From contig RBZT01000676.1 of NCBI GenBank assembly GCA_003693705.1, forward strand, positions 1-23,486: 23,486 nt of DNA. Direction: 5' to 3'. A program made the translations under genes and the position numbers. Of the stretch, positions 1 through 8,480 are shown in pieces. The notes under the pieces were generated by a model. That model searched no databases and was not told the DNA's origin. It was given only the letters and a program-made list of their open reading frames with translations. Positions within the stretch are counted from its first letter, which is position 1, and each line of letters opens with the position of its first letter. Source of the stretch: Polymyxa betae (Eukaryota > Endomyxa > Phytomyxea > Plasmodiophorida > Plasmodiophoridae).

Positions 1-29
1 CAGCCCTATGATTGTCGGTTGGAGCACTC

Positions 30-761
30 CTATTCAGAATACAAATTGGAAAGTGGCAGATTATACTTGGCTAATTTAAAATTTTTTATCTGCCCGTCAG
101 GTTTCAAGTTCGCATCCAGTTTGATTTCTGTAAGGCCACAAAACGAATTGATGTTTAAATTGTCTATTGCGTGGTTGTGATCTAAGCATTGTTTGAGAAT
201 ACAGCAATCAACACTGTTGCGATCGAATCCGAATTGAATAAACCAACAACAGTTCGATTTTCCGTTCATGCTTTCGCAGCCGTTACCGGCGCCTTTGTAA
301 TTGTAATAGATCTTCCCTCGCTGTTAAATTTCGAATTAGGGCCATGTACAGGATGAGGATGAGAGTCAATGAATCTGTGCGCATTGACTGCCACCACAAA
401 ACCAGAAGTTCGGGACAGTTCTCGGACGCATCCCACTAGCAGTTCGCCAGAGCTGAAGTGCTTGCCAACTTCAAACTGGTTCTGATCGGTTGAAGAAAAT
501 TTTCAGATCGTGACCGTGATCGTCTTCGTCATCCTCGATCGCTACCGAATTCTCCTCGCAGATGCTCTGGCAGTCTTCCAAGAACTCATCCATTCGTTTT
601 TTAAAATTGTTTTCATCTTTATAAAATATATGCTCTTGCACTCCTGATGCAGGATCCGCAAAATCTGTTGTCGTGGCATTCGGTAAATCGTTCTGCGGCT
701 GCGACTTTTCCCCGTTCCTTGCCACATTGCCCCCAGTCCAAAATCTCCAGAAAGAGTTCAC
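30..761 (-). CDS. FAR1/MULE-type zinc-finger protein, transposase-like N-terminus (predicted, partly disrupted)
   Basis: Read on the minus strand. The frame ending at 546 carries an acidic leader (MDEFLEDCQSICEENS, ATG at 593; the frame is open back to 761 without an earlier ATG). A 64-nt GTAGCG...CGATCAG intron (545-482) joins it in phase to NQFEVGKHFSSGELL followed by a Ser-Gly-Phe-Val-Val strand. The frame from 323 to 30 then gives IYYNYKGAGNGCESMNGKS, a Cys-Cys-Trp-Phe-Ile strand and DHNHAID. The order F-x-V-G-K-x-F, G-F-x-V, Cys, Cys, H-x-H is the layout of the WRKY-GCM1 fold zinc finger of FAR1/FHY3 proteins and Mutator-like transposases. The two parts lie in different frames: either a 1-nt indel sits near 311-323, or a 77-nt intron (397-321) joins them. 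No DDE catalytic domain follows before the TAG at 30, so this is a domesticated finger, a truncated transposase or a pseudogene. The assignment rests on motif layout alone. Confidence 0.45.
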
Positions 762-886
762 TATAAAGTTGCGCTCACGGACACGAGCTAGGTTTCAGGC
801 GATTATTGGTGCAAGGGCGGCAGGATTCACTTCGATTTCCACTAAATTAAGACAGCGAGAAGATCCCATACAAAGAATAGTGGATT

Positions 887-966
887 GAGGCCGCGCTGTC
901 CACTAGTGGATAGCTGTGACGAGGGTGTCCACTAGGGGACAGCGCGGCCTCTATCCACTAGTGGAC
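887..966. repeat. Nested palindrome / inverted repeat cluster
   Basis: GAGGCCGCGCTGTCC at 887-901 is repeated as its exact reverse complement at 937-951. The palindrome TCCACTAGTGGA occurs at about 899-910 and 954-965, and a variant with one changed base (TCCACTAGGGGA) lies between at about 928-939. The unit can fold into a cruciform or hairpin. It lies just upstream (in the sense of the minus-strand gene) of the FAR1/MULE-like gene, where a terminal inverted repeat or a palindromic operator-like site would be expected. I see no target-site duplication. Confidence 0.75.
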
Positions 967-1057
967 AAAACGTTCCACCGATCTTTCATTTATAACAGAC
1001 AATTATGGAGATTTAATCACTGGTAATGCTGAGTCAAATTTAACATTTCTTTATTGG

Positions 1058-2288
1058 TTAATTGTTAGCATTTCCTGCAGATAGAGCAGGACATTGTCCA
1101 GTATGTCCTGGACAATAATTCTGTTTGAATTGATAATGATCTATATGATGTCCAAATATATGAGAGAAATAATTGACATCATTATTACAATGATGTTTAA
1201 GACAGTATAACATTGGATGAAGAGAATCTCGGAGATATTCACTCAGATCAGATGATGGATTCAAATTCTGCTCCTTCAGTTCAACATTCATTAGCTGAAT
1301 ACACTCCAACATGCGCTTCTGTGATATATTCAGAAAATACAATTCAACTTGAACACAGTAATACCGTCTCAAATTCATTCATAGAATATCTCAATAGACA
1401 ATAAGCACGATCTTCTCTATCAAAAACTAGTTGTGATTTGATGGAGTATTTCTCATTGTTACTGAGAATGAGAGTCTCAAACCCGCACTGTTTACTCTTG
1501 CCAATGTTCCTAGAGCAAAGCCTCCGAAACCCAGAATGCATGAACGGATCCCCCCATCGAGATTGAAAAATCCGAAGATCGTTCTGACAGCAGATTCTAA
1601 GACATGATAGAACTGGGTAACAGGTATGATGGAGCCAGTTCTGGCAGCCTTCACGTCTCATATTCAATTTCGGGTCGGTAATTTTGGCCCGAACTATTTT
1701 TAGACATAAACTGGCCACCAATATCAACTTGTGTAACGTGGTCTCCGAAATTGATATTTCCAAGGTTTCCGTCAATATGAGCTGCTCATCGAGAGCTTTG
1801 ATCACAAACGGGGTCTTTTGCGACAGTTTGTATGTTGCACTTTGATGGGAAGAAAATGTTCGTATCAGTAAGAAACGCGAACTCGTCATCATCAGGATGC
1901 TTTTTCTGAATTACAGTGTGAGATTCTTCATTCAAAATGAATAAAATCTCACCAGAAAAGCACACAGCGTATTGTAATCCGTGATCCTCTCGATATTAAA
2001 ATCAAACAAATTCAGGAATTCAGGCACAGCGGTAAACAGGAGTTGTTTTGGTGGTGAGCGAAATTTCATCCGTTTTGCGGACGGATTTTCGTCATTCTTA
2101 AAGATGGGTGAACTATCTCGGAACAGATTCATCAACTGATCGGCAGCGGACAGTTTCGAGCCGAATTCGTTTCCGGAACAGGCTTTATGGAGTTTCCAAT
2201 GATGGAAGCGCTTCCCCCAGACGGTCTGAAATCTGCGGAGATCTTTCCCACAGCATTCCATGACACATTTTAATACAGGACGACACAC
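1058..2288 (-). CDS. Downstream modules (C1-A2-B2-C2-A3-B3-C3) of a repeat-protein gene or array
   Basis: This continues the modules of the entry at 2298-3113 on the same strand. Module C reads CRPVLKCVMECCGKDLRRFQ in its first copy (from 2288), YPVLSCLRICCQNDLRIFQ in the second (about 1600) and HPMLYCLKHHCNNDVNYF in the third (about 1200). Module A reads ITDYNTLCAFL just before a GTGAGA donor at 1952. Module B reads ETTLHKLILVASL. C1 runs into A2 and C2 into A3 in open frame, so the modules are physically fused. A clear 46-nt intron, GTATTA...ATCACAG (1364-1319), joins two open frames in phase 0; the last exon ends in TAA at 1058. The acceptor of the A2/B2 intron is unresolved: the best pyrimidine-rich acceptor puts B2 out of frame by one base, so a frameshift is possible. 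No domain family was recognised. The region may be the 3' half of one long gene or a row of decaying paralogues. Confidence 0.45.
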
Positions 2289-2297
2289 CTGATACAG

Positions 2298-3113
2298 TCA
2301 ACCTCGAATTTTCCCATCATGAATGTTCCAAGACCATTTATAGTTCCGGGACGCCCAGATCAATTTCCGATACAAATTCGCAATCAGAATCAGCTTTTGT
2401 AATGTGCTCGGAGCAGAACTGATTCGTTTGATTTCGCTCAGATCCAGATCATGTCCTTTCACGTTGATAATTAATTGAGAGGAGCATTGAATTTCGGACT
2501 TTGAAAACAGAGAATGAAGTTCTTCATCATTGGGCTCTTTAATCTAATCTCCAGTCAATATACAGCTGGACAGAAAAATGCGGCACAAAAATTCACCAGA
2601 AAATTGCAGAGACTGTTATAATCAATGATATCAGTCACATCATGATTGAAGGAATACAAAAGGTCGGTTGGCGATGATGTCTCATCCATACGAGGACGTT
2701 TCCGGGAGATAATTTCAACTGGTTCATTATTCTGATTTGAAAATATCAACAAATAAAAAAATTATCAAACTTTTTTGATAAGGAAACATTACATTAATAG
2801 TCTCATGAATACGAGGTAAAGACGGAAAAATATCTGTATGATGGGATAAAGATGTTGATGTTGAAAACGTTCCAAAATCAGGTAGAAGAGATGGGACCTC
2901 TAGCAGTCTTACTTCTGTATTTACAGAATGGAGGTCGGGAGGATAGAGACTCACATTGAGATCGGGAGGATAGACACTAATATTAAGATCGAAAGGATAG
3001 ACTCTATCAGGAGCCTGATCTAATGAGTCTGAAACATTACAAGGCCCAAGACTGAATGCAGCGAAGCACTCAGATAGACTCAGTATCAGGAAGGAAATCG
3101 CTCGACCAAACAT
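2298..3113 (-). CDS. Predicted secreted protein with YPPDLN repeats, first unit of a repeated-module family
   Basis: Three exons are predicted on the minus strand: 3113-2793, 2731-2597 and 2498-2298, joined by GT-AG introns of 61 and 98 nt, both phase 0, giving 218 residues. The ATG at 3113 starts a hydrophobic leader (MFGRAISFLILSLSECFAAF) that looks like a cleavable signal peptide. Three tandem copies of a nine-residue repeat follow, of the type Y-P-P-D-L-N-V-S-L, with possible N-glycosylation sites at NIS and NVS. Next come a basic patch (SRKRPRMDE), module A ending DYNSLCNFL, and module B with STLQKLILIANL. The frame stops at TGA (2298), but the same frame reopens at once into module C (CRPVLKC). 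In the second unit the aligned codon is TGG, so this stop looks like a Trp-to-TGA change. A telomere-like box lies about 230 bp upstream. No known family was recognised; secretion is inferred from the leader only. Confidence 0.5.
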
Positions 3114-3548
3114 TATCAGGCAAAAGAGAGTCGGATCGTCGGACTTCTGCGTTGCGCTGTCAAGGCGAACAACAACTCTGCACGATGGAACCTCGCAAAA
3201 TCGTATTTTTCATATCACTATATCAGACAGAGAGACACCGATTGAGCAGATTGAAACGCTCTTGATATCTACCAACGTTTTCGGTCGAAAATGGTGAAGT
3301 CCGCAAAACAGATATCCTCTCTGCTTAGGAATTTTCTGCTGGAACCCTAACCCTAATGGCGAACCCTTCGATAACTTACCAAAGTTCTCATGCTTGCACA
3401 CAAGTCAGGGACAAATCACAGCGTCAAATTCTGCTCGCCAATTGTATGAAAGAACATTTATTTATAAGAATCCTTCAGCCATCACGAAGACGCCTGGCTG
3501 TCAAGCGAAGTTTTCAATTCTACTTCTGTTTATTCTGATATTTGATAT
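3114..3548. other. Spacer with telomere-like box, no gene seen
   Basis: Only short uncoupled reading frames are present. The stretch holds the telomere-like motif at 3343-3356 and otherwise nothing that I can support. It lies between the 5' end of the minus-strand repeat-module gene and the plus-strand coding-like segments, so it probably contains that gene's promoter. Confidence 0.5.
3343..3356 (-). promoter_or_regulatory. Telomere-like box (AACCCTAACCCTAA)
   Basis: Two overlapping AACCCTAA units lie about 230 bp upstream of the ATG (3113) of the minus-strand gene; on that strand the motif reads TTAGGGTTAGGGTT. Short telomere-like boxes act as promoter elements in plants. Here that role is inferred only from recurrence near gene 5' ends. 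Confidence 0.4.
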
Positions 3549-3782
3549 ATGTGGTTTTCCCCTAACCTCTCTGCGGACTCCGCAACCGCTGATTTTACTA
3601 ATACTCCAACCAGAGCTCTTTGTCTCTCTCTCTCTCTCTCTCTCTCAACCAGTGTCAATTCTGTCTCTGTTTCATCTCTGTTCTACAACTGGTCTTCCGA
3701 CCCCCTGGTCGTCTTACTGGCGGCTTTCATCCAACGTGTGACCTTTTGCTTTGAGGTCTCCCGCTCGTATCAAGGTTTCTGA
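3549..3782 (+). CDS. Hypothetical ORF, 77 aa, with Leu-Ser run
   Basis: ATG at 3549 opens a 77-residue frame: MWFSPNLSADSATADF, then a Leu-Ser run encoded by a dinucleotide repeat, then a hydrophobic segment (DPLVVLLAAFI). After its TGA, coding-like sequence continues in the +1 frame (ARIKVSDCDDDFAF). This could therefore be the first exon or the intact start of a broken gene. No family was recognised. The microsatellite in the middle makes length and frame changes likely. Confidence 0.25.
   Translation: MWFSPNLSADSATADFTNTPTRALCLSLSLSLSTSVNSVSVSSLFYNWSSDPLVVLLAAFIQRVTFCFEVSRSYQGF
3623..3646. repeat. (TC)12 microsatellite
   Basis: Twelve uninterrupted TC units, read as Leu-Ser codons in the 3549 ORF. 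Length change here would shift the frame. Confidence 0.95.
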
Positions 3783-4231
3783 TTGCGACGATGATTTTGC
3801 CTTCGGTTTCCTCTTTCTGTAATGGCAAGTTGCAGACGATCTCGAATCATCGGCCGTCGCCTTCGCCACCTAAGATCCGGAACAAATCCCGCCCACAGCC
3901 CAACTAGACCGCTCTGTCAACCCGGCCTTCCTGAATCTGCAGCCATGACCTTCGCGCTCCGTGGCGGGCCTTCGGTCGTACAGATATCGCAGTCCCGCAG
4001 ATTTTGGCACCTAACATCTCAGGTGCCGCCTCCGGCTCCGCCGCCCAGGTCAATGTGCCCTACTCGTCCAATCGTCCTACTACTGGCGGTGGATTGCTGC
4101 CGTCGCACAATCTGCCAACGGGCTCTCTGTCTCTGGCGGTTTCTGGTCACCCTGGCACACACATATCCTACTTGCACGTCGTTCTCGGTCGTGTGCCGTC
4201 CGACTCAGCGTCGAACGAGTCGAACGAGTGA
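3757..4231 (+). pseudogene. Coding-like segment with frame changes
   Basis: Codon choice and composition look coding but jump frame. One frame reads ARIKVSDCDDDFAFGF, then after stops DDLESSAVAFAT and DPEQIPPTAQLDRSVNPAF. From about 3935 another frame gives a Ser/Gly/Pro-rich stretch (QILAPNISGAASGSAAQVNV) that ends in TGA at 4229-4231, preceded by two copies of SNE. Either this is a decayed gene or it has very short introns that I could not place; a possible 30-nt intron around 3802-3831 keeps frame. A second ATG frame (3822-4289) is Arg/Cys/Pro-rich and looks like an out-of-frame reading. Confidence 0.25.
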
Positions 4232-4445
4232 CCGATTATCAACCTGTGTCTTCGTTAGGGGTTATGTTACCGAATCCGTGTTGGTGTAGTGTATGTGTTA
4301 TGTTGGTGTTCATCTGGCGGTTGCCGTCACGCAGCTGCTGTGGGGCTGTGGGAAAAAACACTCTGTATTGGGCTGTTAACGAGAACCTGAGCTTGGTACA
4401 GAGTCGTGCTAGCCGAAAGGCGCTGCATCTTGGCTCATGGGTTGA

Positions 4446-5344
4446 TTGGGTTCGCAGCCGTCATATCAGACTACATTTACACTCTTAGTCGCGGCCGAGG
4501 GGTGCGTCCGGACATTTCTTGCAGCCAGGTCGTCGTTTCTTCAAATGGCCCAGGCCATATATATCTGGCTTTCAATCACCGATATGCCAGACGCAGCCCT
4601 GGGGTCATTTCTCTCTTTTGCAGTGCCCTCACTGAGTCTTTGTTTCTTAACCCCGGGGTCCGCTGTCCATTCTCACATTCCCCCAAGTGTTGTAACCATC
4701 GCAGCATGGGGATTGACCATTAAAAGCCACTACCTCCGGCGGCGATTCCAAGGCAACTTCCGCCGGCCTGAACCTTCTGAAGTAAACAGGGCATCAGCGA
4801 GCAGCGCCGCGTTCAAAGCTACTACAAAAGGCGATCGCTTATCAAAAAGAAAAAAGCGAGGTGTAGAGGGATGTCCCGTCGATGAGGCTTCTTCAGACGT
4901 CATCGTGGCTCAGCAACGCGTCGATTCCCGAGACCAAAGGAGAGCAGTAGAGAGAAAAAGAATAAATTTTGTATTGATTAATGGTCTGAGACGTTTTCTA
5001 CCACTCACTGTTTGATTGGCTATAAACCACTCCCAACACGAGGACCGTTCGTTCTCGAGGCGGTCGAATGCGTTTTTTCGACTCGCTCTTATCCATCAGT
5101 TGAAGACCACGCCGAGCAGAGTGAAGCTGATTTTAAAGAGGCTTCGTCCGAGATGGTGCTGCCAGATGACCCGGCAGGGATTTTCTCAAGGGAGGTCTAC
5201 CATGCCTTTCACAGTCTGGTGAAGGCGATTTGGTTTTCTAACCGTTTTACTTGCGCAAACGATCGCCGGGTTTTCATCATTTCCTGCCTGGAGAACATGT
5301 TTGAGCAAGAGGCCCTGCCAAGGGACACCCTGGACTTGCTTTGA
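4446..5344 (+). pseudogene. Coding-like segment: hydrophobic stretch, basic tail, then a second exon-like frame
   Basis: The frame 4446-5015 (no ATG at its start) has hydrophobic stretches (AQAIYIWLSI, LGSFLSFAVPSLSLCFL, VVTIAAWGLTI) followed by a basic region (HYLRRRFQGNFRR, SKRKKRG), the look of a membrane protein end with a cytoplasmic tail. A second frame, open 4982-5344, has coding-like composition (MVLPDDPAGIFSREVYHAF ... ENMFEQEALPRDTLDLL) and ends in TGA. The two may be exons of one gene, but I found no phase-compatible intron. Nothing was recognised by family. Confidence 0.25.
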
Positions 5345-5540
5345 AGGGTTGACTGTCGCCAATTGTGGAACCTTGATGTCGATGTTCGATTATATAAATA
5401 TATTTCACTAAAACAATTATATGACGATATCTTGCTAATAACGTCGTCCAATGAAATGTTTATGCAAATCAAACATTTTAGGCGATTTTTCAGACCTTTG
5501 TCAGCCGACCGTCTAACAATGCATCTTAGTCTTAACCGTT

Positions 5541-5795
5541 TTAATAATTAATATCTGCTTTTTCAGTAGCTGGTCGTGAATTCGAATGGCTTCTATAACT
5601 GAGACCTTGCCGTGAAGAATCCAGAGAATCTTGCGATTGTTGGCGGGGTTTCGCCATTAATTTGCTATGCGTCCATAGAGCGTCTTGAAAACTCTGTATT
5701 TTGGCTGCTTTGTATTTGTTGCGATGCTTAGAGAGCGAGCGTCTCAGTTTTTTGAGCAAAATAGATGTTCGAGTGTTTCGCGCTTGCGTCGACAA
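5541..5795 (-). CDS. Exon-like ORF, basic Ser/Gln-rich
   Basis: Minus-strand open frame of 84 codons without an ATG. It is rich in Lys, Arg, Ser and Gln (TSILLKKLRRSLSKHRNKYK ... QSQDSLDSSRQGLS). It could be a last exon, such as the cytoplasmic tail of a membrane protein, because minus-strand hydrophobic frames lie upstream at 6230-6790. No junction could be established. Confidence 0.2.
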   Translation of the reverse strand: MSTQARNTRTSILLKKLRRSLSKHRNKYKAAKIQSFQDALWTHSKLMAKPRQQSQDSLDSSRQGLSYRSHSNSRPATEKADINY

Positions 5796-6128
5796 AATCG
5801 GCGTTTGTCGTTGGATTCGATGCCCAAACTGTTCAAATGGGCTTTACATCTGGTGTGACCAGTAAGTACTCGATTTGATAGAAATTTCTATAAAAATATT
5901 CTCTCGTTTGCACAGCATATTCATCGTTCGTGAATGGAGACCTCTTTGGTTAATCATTGAATTGACTCGATTTATCATTGGTATCAAAATATCGCAGAGC
6001 CGGTTGTCTCGGGCAATATTTCTGTTTTGCTCTTGTTCGTGATCGTCTCAATGGGTATCAATCAATCGCAGTCCTCATGCGCTGCCAGCTGTTAATAACC
6101 TTTCAAGTAGTCTCTCGACTGCTTAAAT
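5796..6128. other. Spacer, nothing recognised
   Basis: Stop-rich in all frames as far as I can read, AT-rich, with no repeats, RNA genes or motifs that I can support. Confidence 0.4.
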
Positions 6129-6800
6129 ATGATGACAGAACATTTTTCAATTTTTGAATGCGCATCAGCTCTTTTAAAAGCTCTTACTGGAATGTCCCCA
6201 GTAGGCTATCCACAGATTTTTTCTATTTTGTTAAAAGGAAAGCCTCTCACCAATCGTAATGGTTGCCTCGGAACGATCCGAATCCGCCAGATGGTATTCA
6301 GAACGACCATACTGCAATGTGACAATTCCGCGGCTTTTGCGAATACGGTGGTGACGGACATCGCGATGATGACAGCTTCGGGTGATGTTTCCCCAGATCG
6401 CGAAGGCGATCTCGTGTTCATTGTTCAGATGAAGGATTTGAGAGGAATCTGGCCCAGAAACATAAAGCGGCTGGACGACTGCGGAAGTTTGGCGACTTTG
6501 TTTCGAAGCCATCCATAGAGACAGATTAGAGCATCATCGGCGCCAGATCCGCAAACAAAAAACCACCTTCGCTGGTCTTGAAATTGTACATCTTCTTGGT
6601 GAATAATTTCCGTCACAAAATGCCGTTTTGTTTCCAGCAGTGAACGGCATTAGTGAGAGTGCAGAGAGTTAAGAAGGCCGTGACGAGATGGCATGGCTTG
6701 ATGACAAAGAAGGCGCAGACGGAAGGAAGATTCCAATGCTGGTCATTGATATGACCGCAGCGAAAATGTCGTAATAGTCCGTCCCATACAGCTATGAGAG
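6129..6800. other. Conflicting coding-like frames on both strands
   Basis: On the plus strand an ATG at 6129 opens 129 residues (to 6518). On the minus strand several overlapping frames contain hydrophobic segments: YYDIFAAVISMTSIGIF near 6760, CHLVTAFLTLCTLTNAVHCW near 6680 and AVIIAMSVTTVFAKAAEL near 6370. The minus-strand pieces are interrupted by TGA and TAA and change frame, which suggests a decayed multi-pass membrane protein or unplaced introns. I could not decide which strand is real. Confidence 0.25.
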
Positions 6801-6807
6801 TCCTGTT

Positions 6808-6822
6808 CCCCTAAACCCTAAC
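6808..6822. promoter_or_regulatory. Telomere-like box (CCCTAAACCCTAACC)
   Basis: Mixed TTTAGGG/TTAGGG-type units directly in front of the repeat block at 6839. The second copy of that block (10912) also has a telomere-like box just upstream (10864-10875), in the opposite orientation. Confidence 0.5.
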
Positions 6823-6838
6823 CTTTGTAGTGCTCAGG

Positions 6839-7156
6839 CATTTCGAGAGCGTTTCTTCTTCGAAATTGATCTATAAGCATACCTTCATCACCTATCTGGC
6901 TCACATCAGCAATAATGTCTCTTACCACAAGTTTTGGGGGAATGTTTCGATAATCTGTTTAAAAGAAAGATCGTTTAATGTTTGTTTATACAAGATTCAC
7001 AATCTGCTTTCCAACCACTTTCCGAGTTCCTTAAACGCTCTGAAGACTGCGACCTCACGGAATCAGAGATTCTATTAGATCTGGCATCACTTATTGTGAT
7101 AATCTCGAGATCTTATCCATTGCGCAACACCGATTCTCATCGAACAAGACGCCAAG
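6839..7156 (+). repeat. Repeat block D-E', left copy
   Basis: The first part (6839-6973) matches 10912-11070 in direct orientation, sharing for example TTTCGAGAGC, CACATCAGCAATAATGTCT and GAAAGATCG. The second part (about 6977-7156) matches 11134-11310 as its reverse complement, sharing for example the complement of TTTTGTTCGAT, AATCGGTGT and GTGGTTGGAAA. One of the two loci has therefore inverted its second half. No coding frame is conserved. Confidence 0.75.
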
Positions 7157-7501
7157 GGTGTACGCCTCCGAACGTTTGTTAGTAGAAGAGCCACGGACCT
7201 TCGGGTAATCGACTCAAGAAAATCTTTCAAAATTCGCTAAGCGGGTGAATTCTTTAGATGATGGTGCTGGAAACCCTAATTGTTACTGTCCCTGACCACC
7301 TATAAGGAGAGTAGCCCCTGCTTCGATCTTCCCCGGACTCCCACGCGGATCTTAGCCATCAATCCGCGGAAGTCCGACGGACTCCGCGATATTGACCCAT
7401 TTCGCTTTGTCGAATGGATCGAATGCTGCCCGAATCAGCCAGGTAGTACAGCCCCCCATGTCCTCATCGCTGCATCATACTCAACTATCGGTTATAGTGA
7501 C
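7157..7501 (+). other. 5' flank of paralogue 1
   Basis: From about 7243 this aligns with the 5' flank of paralogue 2 (from about 9484), but with indels that are not multiples of three. It is therefore better read as promoter or 5' UTR than coding, although one frame stays open from 7280. An AACCCTAA motif lies at 7272-7279; the second copy has lost it. Confidence 0.5.
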
Positions 7502-8256
7502 ATGCCGACCCCATCCGGGGACCCCACGACCCCATTGATCCCGCATCACGTCATCGTGGTCGGCGTCGTCTACGGAGTCGCTGCGGCCTTGTTCTTGTCG
7601 TGGCGGAACGGCCTCCCTCAAGTCCGCCAACTCCAGGTCCTTGGCGCGGGCGCCGCCATACTGGCCACCACGATCCTGTCGGTCACCACACCTGCTGAAA
7701 CTCTAAACCCTAGCTGAGAATTGTCGACAGGCTTCCGGAGTTGTTGTCGGCCGTCCCTGTGTCTGTCATCATCGCCGGCCTTGCGTACGGAGCCGCGGCC
7801 GGTTTCGCGTTCCGGCTGCTTGACCGCGTCCGCCCCACGACCCCAATCCCTGACCCCATTCCGCCTCTTCAACTACGCGCTCCAATCCCGCCGCCGCTGT
7901 CCGCCATAGCACAACTGGACCGGCCCAGTTTCCTCCCGCCGCCAGAGGCCACGCCAAGCGCCGTACAGGCCCCGCGACCTGCCCCGATACAACCGAATCC
8001 CGCACGCACGAACATGTTAGACTTGGGAAATCATCGTCAAGTACAGCGCCGGCAAACTGCCCCGGTTCACTCTGTTTCGAACGCTTCAATGGGGCAGAAT
8101 TCTCGTCGAAACGTTTCATCGCGTGTGAGCCGGTCTGTAAAGAAGCGATCATCGTATCGTGATGGCGGGATGGTAATGCTCGGTGCGGCTGCTGGAGCTG
8201 CCATGGCTAGTGATAGTGGAGGCTGCGGCGGTGGAGGCTGCGGCGGCGGCTTTTAA
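7502..8256 (+). CDS. Small multi-pass membrane protein with Gly/Cys tail, paralogue 1 (two exons)
   Basis: Exon 1 is 7502-7677 and exon 2 is 7731-8256, giving 233 residues. The ATG at 7502 (MPTPSGDP) is where conservation with paralogue 2 becomes codon-like. The 53-nt intron 7678-7730 (GTCGGT...GTCGACAG, phase 2) removes an in-frame TGA; its counterpart in paralogue 2 is 51 nt with the same ends, which explains a length difference that would otherwise be a frameshift. Hydrophobic segments lie at about residues 17-32, 44-59 and 63-84 (two of them glycine/alanine-rich, for example AGLAYGAAAGFAF). A Pro-rich linker (RPTTPIPDPIPPLQ), a basic Ser/Arg region and a last alanine-rich stretch follow, ending SGGCGGGGCGGGF. 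Such Gly/Cys tails occur in assorted membrane-linked proteins, but no family was recognised. The site of action (a membrane) is inferred from hydrophobicity. Confidence 0.6.
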
Positions 8257-8398
8257 AACCATTTCTGCGACGTTCTCTTGACCGGAACCATCCACATCTG
8301 AAACCAAAAACGCTGTCTGAATACAACCAGTTTTTTACGAATGTTTTTTTAAGTTTTTACAAAGATGGCAATTGAAATCGATATGGAGTTGATACGTC

Positions 8399-8442
8399 AC
8401 ATCATCTGTATGAGACCATGCTTGTAACATTACTTTGTAATT
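8399..8442. repeat. 44-nt perfectly conserved 3' block shared with paralogue 2
   Basis: The block from ACATCATCTGTATGAGACC to TTTGTAATT is identical at 10463-10506, although flanking 3' sequence has many differences and indels. It lies about 150 bp after the stop of paralogue 1. It could be a 3'-processing signal, a small structured RNA or a chance cold spot. Its minus-strand translation is not open in both copies beyond the block. Confidence 0.6.
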
Positions 8443-8480
8443 CTTCTCGTAGTACAATTTCGCTCTGCCCAAAAGCTGAG

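Noticed and set aside
3822-4289. 155-aa ORF with ATG
   Set aside because: Arg/Cys/Pro/Thr-rich composition suggests an out-of-frame reading of coding-like sequence in the neighbouring frame.
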